The notes under the pieces are model-generated. The model ran no database searches, was not told the origin of the DNA, and worked only from the letters and a program-made list of their open reading frames with translations. This document shows, in pieces, positions 56,351 to 64,000 of a DNA stretch of 64,000 nucleotides; the stretch's first letter is position 1; each line of letters opens with the position of its first letter. Location of the stretch: contig OZ017768.1 in the NCBI GenBank assembly GCA_963969345.1, forward strand, positions 4,178,718 through 4,242,717. The letters are read 5' to 3'. The position numbers and the translations under genes are program-made. The DNA comes from Turbatrix aceti (taxonomy: Eukaryota; Nematoda; Chromadorea; Rhabditida; Panagrolaimidae).

Positions 56351-57283
56351 CTACCGATCCTAAAGGTAAGGTTAGAGGCGGAAGAGTGGGGAAAGCCTTA
56401 CCGAGAACGGCTCAAGATCAGAGCGGGTAGACAACAGACGACGGGACAAATACAATGATTGGGACAATGACCCTTGTCACAGGGTAAGGGAAAAGGACAT
56501 CAAAACAACAAGAATCACAAAAAAAGGTTGTTTGCATGCCTATAAAAGCGCCACCGATGACAAAAAGCACGAAACGAGTTCAATCGCCAGAGCCAAATAG
56601 GCAAAGAACGCATGCAAAACAAACGTTGAAAAAGCTATGATGCATATCAAAACAACAAGAATCACAAAAAACTTACACCGCTGTCGGTGTTGACAACGAC
56701 GCCATAGTCGAGAACATTGTTAGTCTCGAGCTGAATTTCAGGAGTGGTAGGAAGTTTATAATTTCAAGATTGTTACGTGTAAAAAATGAATCGTATGTGG
56801 CCAGAGAGTTTTGTTTTTACAAATAGACGTTCCTGCATTCAGCTCCATGCAGGAATAGCGGAGCCTAATCTGAGGGGAGCGAAGAATAATACGTAGAGAG
56901 AACAACAAAATGAAAGCAAAAAGCACAACAACAAAAAAGGAAGCGACCTCCCGCCATTGTGGGAATCGCGGGGGGACCGGGGACGCGCGTGCGCGTTGCG
57001 AAAGAAAACGCTCTCGCGTAGCGACAATGTTCTCCGTCGCTACAACCGGGCAAGCGAGTTGTGAATCAGACGCCTACCGTGTGCGCTCCGGCCAAAAAGG
57101 GCGTTGTTTTCACAGCTTCGACGGAAAAAATACACTGCTCTCGCTTTCATATTCAATTTTGAGACCCATTTTAAGAGAATATACTACATTTTGAGTTCAT
57201 AGGGGAGCCCGATGTACGTTAGCGTTCGTTTCTGATCAAAATTTATTGTTCATGTTTGTTCACGAACAAGATTTTTATAAATT

Positions 57284-57309
57284 ATGTTGTTCATGACATG
57301 AACAACATG
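57284..57309. repeat. GTTCATG palindrome of the GAAC-rich family
   Basis: atgttgttcatgacatgaac is an almost perfect inverted repeat, within DNA similar to the GAAC-rich element at 21670-22466. Confidence 0.45.
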
Positions 57310-60300
57310 AACAAAAAATCAAATATTTACCCCATCACAGATTCCCATCTATTTTCTTAACCTTTCTGGCTCAGAAACCACAACACAATTTTTTGCATTC
57401 AAAAATATTCAAAAATGACGTCAGAACTTTTGCTACAAAATGGTGGATTTGTGTTGTGCTTGTTTTGTTTTGGCCTGACCACATTTGTTCCTCCGAAGCC
57501 CCTTGACACGTCGTAAAAAAACAGCCGGGGTGCGCGACGCGGCTCGAACATAAGATTAGTGCCAGAAAATAAATTGGTTGTTTTCGAATAAAATTCACTT
57601 TCTTCCAAGAAATGACAGCCGCTGATTTATAATATACCCGGAATCTAGAATTAGTCTCCAGGAGGGGACAAGAGCAGTGTCAGTGTTTACTCTGACTCAA
57701 TCCGGCCCACGTTGGCGATAACAAGCAGCTGTAGACTCCGCGTTATCAGTGGTTCGTCTCGCTGATGGAATGGTCGGGAGCGGCTGCTGGCATCCCGGAC
57801 GCGTATATGACGCCCGCGGCCGTGGACGCGACGCGATTCATCGCTCTGTCAGGTCTGTTTTGGCACCTGGACAATTTGTCATTGCCCGCGTCACATTTGT
57901 CGTTCTCCCGACACAAATGCAGTGCGACGACGGACGCGCCCGGCGTGTCTGGCTTAGCGGATGCCCCGGGCTTACGACCGACGACGGACAGCAACGGCGT
58001 GGTCGCCTTAATCTTCGCTCCATCCGCGCGTAGTCGATTTCAATTCTTGTTTGGCCTGTGCACTGTGCACCGCGTAACGTGCATGTCCCACGGCCTAGTC
58101 ATCTCCGGGGCAATCCGTGACCTCTTCTGTTTGGTGCAGCGGCCAGCTGAGCTGTTGTAGAGACCCTCCAGGCCGGTCGGCTGGCCGGTCGGCTGTATAT
58201 CATCCTGCCTGGTCTTCGCGCGGGGCTCATCGCGGCTATCCACTCCACTTTTCACCCTCTCATCGGAGACGCGCATCTTATGAAAATATTTGCACCCTCT
58301 TTTCACTTTTTTTTCGCGGGTCGTCTTAGATTCCCACGAATCACTTGATTGCGTTTTGGCCTCATCCCGCGCACCAGCCAGGAGCGGTACAAAGGCCGCT
58401 TGCTATGTGGCCGCCGGATTGCGGCTGCTGTTGTTCACTGTTGTTGTTCATCATCATCCCAAGCTCAAGCTCCGGAGTTCCAGCACGGGTGCTTTTTTGC
58501 ATGTTTTACATGTCTGCAGCGCTTCTGTCTCATTTGGAGATCTTTTTTGCGCTTCCGGCCGATGATTTGTTATGCTCCTTCGAAGGCTGCCGGTGTGGTG
58601 TCTAAGCTCATTAAAATCCGCCTTTATCGCGCCTCCGGAAAAAAACGGAAATACACTCGTGAAACGGTGTTTTACGCTCGTTCTCACACCAGACTTTGGA
58701 TTTTCTTGTCTGGAGGATATCGGAATTACTCATCCTGCTTTAGTTTTCTCTGCTTTGTTTTTTTTGACGCCGTGACAAAGTTTTCATAACATGGGCCATA
58801 ATTGTCGCTTCTGAGCTTTTGTTTTTCTCAAAAAAGTCATCCAGCGGCAAAATTGCAATTCTCTGCCCTGCCGCTGCCGCTTCCCGGTTTGGTTTGGCTT
58901 GTATAGGTGATCATTGACTGACTCAACTGACTGAAGCACCCGTCACCCGTATTTGGTGTTCGTGCTTGTTCAGACCTCTCCCGCCACTTCTTACTTCCTT
59001 TCAACAACCAACAACCGCATCGGCCTTTCCTGTGACAATATGGTTTATTTTGGAACGAGCCACACCTCAGAGTGCCTGAATGCCTTTTGTGTTGCACGCG
59101 GAACCTGAACTCGCTCTCGTCAGCCGACAACCGTCAATGGTGTTTGACAAATAATGAGCGTTAATGAGGTCGTGTGTGCTGCGGCATCTCCGGTTTCCTT
59201 GTGGCCAGGTAATGAGCCGGCTACGTCTGTGTAAATTGTGAATTGGTCGAGACAAGTCGAGTTCCGGCAAATCCCAAATCCCAAAGAACAGATGTTGGCA
59301 CCGGCAGGGATTAGTGATTAGTGCGCAATGAACGAACGAACAGGTCAGATAGGTCGGCATTTGACTTGTCATCCCGGTCATCCGCTTGTTCGACAAGTTG
59401 TGACCCGAGAATGAGGATAGGATCGTTGATCGCCGCCGCGAACGGACGGGAACGCTGTGACTCAGTCAGTCGACGAAGACGACCGCGCTTTCCTCAACAA
59501 ACAGCCAAAACTCCCGTTGCGCGGCCTGACTCACCTCGTCTTTGCTTGGTTCGGAGGACATCAAATGCCACAATCCACCCCGGCCGCGTTTGCGTTTGCG
59601 GTCGCGCTTATACTTTTTCCGCACTTGGCGCCACATTCGATTTTTGTTTTTTTTTGTGAGGGTCGTAACTCGCGCTACTTATTGCGCTGCGTTGAACGCA
59701 ACGCAACCCGCGAGGCGATGCGATGCGAGGAAAGGAAATGAGTGCATCGTTTGCATCGGCCCATTAGCCAGGAGACTCACTATGCTACAGTCTATCTATT
59801 CATCTCCATCTCCATCGACGCGGGGTGTCGGTTTAATCCCGCATCAGAGCCCAAAACGGCCGGTTTACCTGCTCTGGATCACATGCGGGCCTTTGCTCTC
59901 GCCGACGTCCGACGTGTCCGACTCGAGGACACGACCTGGCTTTGTCTTGCTTCGGTCGACCGGAAGGAACACTTGAACGGGTGGAGACTCGGGTCATCTA
60001 TCCATACACCCAATCCTCCAGGATCATCTGTTGCTGGATCGCCAGGCAGGCGACTCCTGCCGGTCAGTTTCCAGTTCAAATATTGGGTGGGGCACATACT
60101 TACTCACTTTTGCCCGCGAAGAAGAGTCTTTCGCCCTTTTTTTCACCATAAAAACCATCATTTACCCCAAAAAATGCCTACAATTGCCGGGATTTGCGAG
60201 CTTGTCGTCGGAAACTGAGCCAAGCTAGTTTTTCGGTGCCAACCAATGACTTTTCCCATTTTTTCAATTTGGCAAATCCATTTCATTTGGGTGGATGTGG

Positions 60301-61064
60301 CACGTCAGAAATCCTGGTGCCTTGGGGCGTTCTCGTTGTCTTGGGAGAGAAAGAGGGCATTCCAAGTGCGCTGCACCCGGTGGCCATCTCTATCTCCATC
60401 TCACTCAGCCCGGGTGCCGATGAGGTCTTCTCATTACGCATTCCATTTGTTCTTCGCCTTTACGACCTTCCGCCCGGCCCCGCGCCACTGCGCACCAATC
60501 ATGAGCCCTCCCCTCTCCTCCTTCCTCCTTCGGAATCCTCTCCGGTGGCGTCGTGGTGATCATGCGTGCCGTGTCGCTGCCGTGGTGCCAATTTTGCTCT
60601 TCCGGGCCTCGTAATTACTCCTCGCATCAAAAATGGAATGAATGGCGTCGCATAGCCACAACCACAACCGGGACAGAGGACAGCTTCTTCATTATCCTTA
60701 TCCGGTGCGAGCGATAAGCCTGCCTGCCTGTCCGCGCTGGAATGACGGCGTTTGTTTATCTATCCATGCCCGTGCTCGTGCCGTGGACGACAAAACAGAC
60801 ACGGTATGCTTCTTCTTCGCGCCGGCCCGGAACTTTTTGCTGCCGAGAAAAAGAAAAAAAATGTGCAAAGGCCTGTGTGGACGGTTTTTATGGGCAAATT
60901 GGTTGGTGACTGTCTCATCGCGGCATCGGCATACTAAATCCCAAAGAAGCCAAGGAGGGGAGGGCTACGTGGTTTCCTGGTCCGGTCTCGTTCGCGTGTG
61001 CCATGGCAGCACCGCTGGCTCGGGGATGCGCGCGCGCCTGCGTCTGCGCCTGTTCGTTCCCCTG

Positions 61065-61087
61065 CCTGGACCTGGACCTGGACCTGG
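61065..61087. repeat. CCTGGA hexamer repeat
   Basis: About four cctgga units in non-coding DNA. Confidence 0.75.
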
Positions 61088-63809
61088 TCACCTGGCAGTC
61101 CAAATATTGTGTTTACGAGCGAGTACAGACACGGTAAAGGACATTTCCCATCCGCGCAACTGCCGACCCTGATCTGACAAGCAAGCGGGCGCCTCTGCGA
61201 CTGTCGACTGGCCATCATCCATCGCTGCTTGCTCGCGCTCCCCCGTCGATTGTGCACCTTTGCGCTTGACACTTTTATTGCCTCGGCTGCGGCATGTATG
61301 CATGCATGGGACACCTACCTACGCCTTCGTCTTCGTGTTCGCGTTCGCTGCCGTCATGAATGACCCCCCGCGCGACGCGTCGCTGTGCCGTGCCATTCGT
61401 TTTGCAACACCACAACTTTCTGGCCGACCTGTGATCGCTGCTGTTTCTTTTTTCTTTTCCAGATCGACCTGCCGCCTGGGAAAATCCTGGAATTAAGTTT
61501 TTTTCTGTTTTGTGCCGCGGCAAACCAAACCCAACCCCTCCGCATGAAGCAATGTCATTTGTGGTTTTCCAAGTTAGTTTTCTGCAAGTTTTTGTGCCCT
61601 TTTCACTCCTTCCGTTTGAACCGATTTTTTTGCTTCCGTCTGCAGTTTGGATTCTTTTTTTTTGTTTTCGTTTTTTTGACTTTCTGGGGGCTCGCCAAGT
61701 CTCGCAAGGCTAGGCGTAATCTGCGGCATGGCCCCCAACTGTCACCGAGTCAGCGAAGCGTTTTTTGATGCACGGAGACTCGCTTGAATCTCCGCGTCAA
61801 CCGCGTTCGTTCGAATTAATCCAATTTACGCTTGTTACCGTGGCCAAAAATTATCCCCCGTTGCGCGATTGGCCTTGTTAGCGGGTCACCTTGGCGCGTC
61901 TTTTTCTTCGTCGATTTTACTTGGGTATCGTTATAATATGTAGTTCTCCTGCTCTTGGTCGTATTTCTTGGCCCGGGGCAGCCCTTTTGGCCTGTGGCTT
62001 CTCGCCCGTCTCCCCGGCTTTCGGGGGGTCATTGGAGCGTTAACTGGTGCTTAAGGACCCGTAAGCGGTCCAGTTGATTGTCTTGGTGTGCTGGGGGGAC
62101 TGGTTGCCGTCTGAAAATGTCGAACGGCGTTTTTTCCGTCTGTGGCAACAAAAAAACTGCTAGTTTGTCTGGGTATGTCCTTATTGGCCTTCCGTCACCT
62201 GGAGGACCCCCCGCAGCACCCCAGCAAACGTGCGAAAGTTGTTGGGAAATTGGGAAGCAATTAGCGCGTTTTCTTTCCTCCCCGGCGCACAAACCTCATT
62301 TGCGAAGGAAGCTACAATCATCAACATCGCCATCAACAATGCCTTGACTCGACTGGGACGGGTGTTGGTGGGTTCGGTTTAATGATGCCCCGGGTTCGTC
62401 GCTTGCTGACCGGATGGATCTCAAGTTGATGCAATTGACGCCTTCTCCGGGTGTCCAGGCTTGGCGAGTCCGAAATTACTTGTCACCCTTTGCTTCCTGT
62501 CTTTCTTTCTTTCTGTGCACGATGACAGCGACTTTGCGGATTTCCTGATTGCGCTGGGCTCGAACAATCAAACCCGAACGAACGAACACGAGTGCCGTTG
62601 CATTCATCCGATCCATCCCTTCGCTCGGGTGTTGTCGCAATCTGCGAATTGTTTTTCTGTCACATTTGCCAAACTCCTGAACTCCTCCTGCAACTTGGTT
62701 GGTTACTTTGCCATCCATGGACGAACTGACTGAATCCTGAGAGCCGCATGCAAATATTTGTTCTTTCGCGTGGCGGGCTCTCGAGGGCATCCATCGGGTC
62801 ACCTGTCGACACCTGCGACGCCTTGTTTGTCTGCGGGGAACCGGAGTTGATTTGCCATGGTATTCTGGGGATTTGCCTTTCTGCAACGTTGCAAATAGTC
62901 CGTTTATGAGTGCACAAGACTTGTCCTCATAACTTTTCCGGTTCAGCGTACGCGTACGCGTGTACGGTATGCATCCTCCCAAATGCATGTGCCGAGGCAT
63001 CCACTGTTTTTATGGCTTCGTGCGAGTGCTGTGCCTCGTGAATTATTGTTGTACTGTCTGGTGGGGATGATCGTCGACGGGTCATTAACGCTCGCCGTGC
63101 AAGTGCGGGGAAACAAAAGACGAAGCAAGCTGCAGCTCGCAACTGGCGCTTCGTCGTCTCGGGGGACGCCATCCGAGCTAGCTCTCGATTCCTCTCCAGC
63201 AGGTGGATGCCATTCACGAACAAACGTGGCTAATCGACTTCCGACTGCCGGTCGTGCTAATGCCATGAGCAAACAGAATGGCACGGATTACGCGCCAAGT
63301 CGCTTGTTTTACCACTGCGCGGGATTTGTCGGCCAGCAATGGCATTCTTGGTGGTCCTCCCTCGATCGGCGGTCGGTCCATAGGTAAATACGCGTCGTCG
63401 ACGAGATCGCTTCCGCCCCCTACGTACCCGGCTTGAAACGGCCTCCCGCGATTTTTGTTGACACAACACGGCGCGCGCACCTTATCGGGGTCGTCGCCTC
63501 CGAGCGGGTCACTCGATCGATCCTCCTCAGCGTCACCGTCGCGACACTGACTTACTTGTCTTGTCTGCAGACCTCACAGCTTACCTCCCCCTTCGGGTTG
63601 CCTCATGATTCCTTCGATCTCCCCTCTCCTGCTCCCGACTCCCGGCCTGACCTGTCGATAAGCCTTTCTCCCAGGGAATTCTATAAGCTTATATTATTTC
63701 TATATGTTTCGTGTTTCATGCAGTTGAGACACTCTTTTTCGTGGTGCTCGAGTATTTTTCAAAAACGGTGTCTGTGATTTTAAAATTTAAAGGTGTTTTT
63801 CCTTTCAGC

Positions 63810-63972
63810 ATGCTCCTCCACACCGCCATCTTCTGCTGCGTCTGTGCCGTGGCCTTTACGGCTGCTGCGAATCCCCTACAGCCTTCTGCCAACTCAGTCA
63901 ACGGCTACCACACGCCAAATGACGATACAAACTACGCCATTCCTTACGGTCAATTGGAAGTCATCAATGAAG
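63810..63972 (+). CDS. First exon of a second Cys-loop channel-like gene (partial)
   Basis: The ATG at 63810 follows an acceptor (cctttcag, ending 63808) by one base, fitting trans-splicing. The exon encodes a signal peptide (MLLHTAIFCCVCAVAFTAAA) and ends ...NYAIPYGQLEVINEG at a GTGAGT donor. It is 163 bases with phase 1, identical in length and phase to exon 1 of the channel at 41868, which ends ...YNRYAIPTFNEG. The two are therefore likely paralogues. The rest lies beyond the window, so channel identity is inferred from this exon alone. Confidence 0.6.
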
Positions 63973-64000
63973 GTGAGTTGAGTGTTTGCAAACATTCGCG

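Larger units (their letters stand above)
55189..56730 (-). pseudogene. Possible disrupted minus-strand gene of unknown function
   Basis: Two or three exon-like pieces read well. 56730-56677 encodes LETNNVLDYGVVVNTDSG between a good acceptor and donor. About 55602-55568 encodes KHLRRVTQRAVR before a donor. About 55335-55189 encodes TVLSHPIKETECRRCVDQLE, then VFREQFAATKVYFDYELGRP and a stop. Between them lie an LTR element (55628-56350) and a palindromic repeat (55366-55446). The start and upstream exons were not found. It may be a gene with transposon-filled introns or a dead remnant. No family is recognised. Confidence 0.3.
56731..63809. other. Long region without a convincing gene
   Basis: Several open frames of 100-180 codons occur (for example 60642-61172) but lack splice logic, domain motifs and coding-like composition. 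Short repeats occur: a GAAC-type palindrome near 57284-57309 and a CCTGGA run at 61065-61087. The right part probably holds the promoter and 5' region of the second channel gene. Confidence 0.35.

Noticed and set aside
60642..61172. 176-codon open frame on the plus strand
   Set aside because: Low-complexity composition, no domain motif, and frames of similar length on the other strand. Looks like chance in GC-rich DNA.
62983..63387. 134-codon open frame on the plus strand
   Set aside because: No signal peptide, domain or splice context, and no coding-like pattern at third positions.

Overview
The window looks like nuclear DNA from a nematode (an inference). Genes are broken by short GT-AG introns with a nematode-style TTTTCAG acceptor. 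Many start codons sit 1-30 bases after an isolated acceptor-like site, as expected for spliced-leader trans-splicing. There is a tandem cluster of small secreted proteins that resemble the nematode transthyretin-like family. Coding exons have GC-rich third positions, while introns are AT-rich. No bacterial or organellar features were seen. Gene models below were built by hand from splice sites and reading phase; exon coordinates are in the entries.

Left arm (1-16 kb), densely packed: the last exon of a plus-strand gene; a NUP88-like nucleoporin (minus); a poorly resolved plus-strand gene; a secreted carboxylesterase with a one-base frame break (minus); an unrecognised 154-aa protein (minus); ribosomal protein eS1 (plus); and a full ABCB/P-glycoprotein transporter with an unusual repetitive N-terminus (minus).

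Middle (17-30 kb): four tandem two-exon secreted transthyretin-like genes (minus), a small single-pass membrane protein with a disordered tail (plus), a secreted class 3 lipase with a frame break (plus), and a MAX-type bHLH-zipper factor with a long Gln/Pro-rich tail (minus). The stretch 30-41.8 kb is gene-poor. It holds a 1.35 kb palindromic element flanked by TTAA and one Gly/Tyr-rich secreted peptide gene.

Right arm (42-64 kb): a Cys-loop anion channel, epsilon-COP, an acetylcholinesterase with a C-terminal tryptophan amphiphilic (T) peptide, the RES-complex protein RBMX2 divergently paired with a CenH3 (CENP-A) histone, a small complete LTR retroelement, then about 7 kb without a convincing gene. 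The window closes on exon 1 of a second Cys-loop channel that has the same exon length and splice phase as the first.

Mobile DNA is abundant and mostly short and non-autonomous. It includes two hAT-like elements with 8-bp target duplications, fold-back elements in introns, a TRIM-like LTR element with a 5-bp duplication, and tandem repeats inside acetylcholinesterase introns. Most genes are housekeeping or neuronal/secretory. No multi-gene defence or biosynthetic system is evident. The most distinctive items are the transthyretin-like cluster, the CenH3, the extended P-glycoprotein, and the mobile-element structures.
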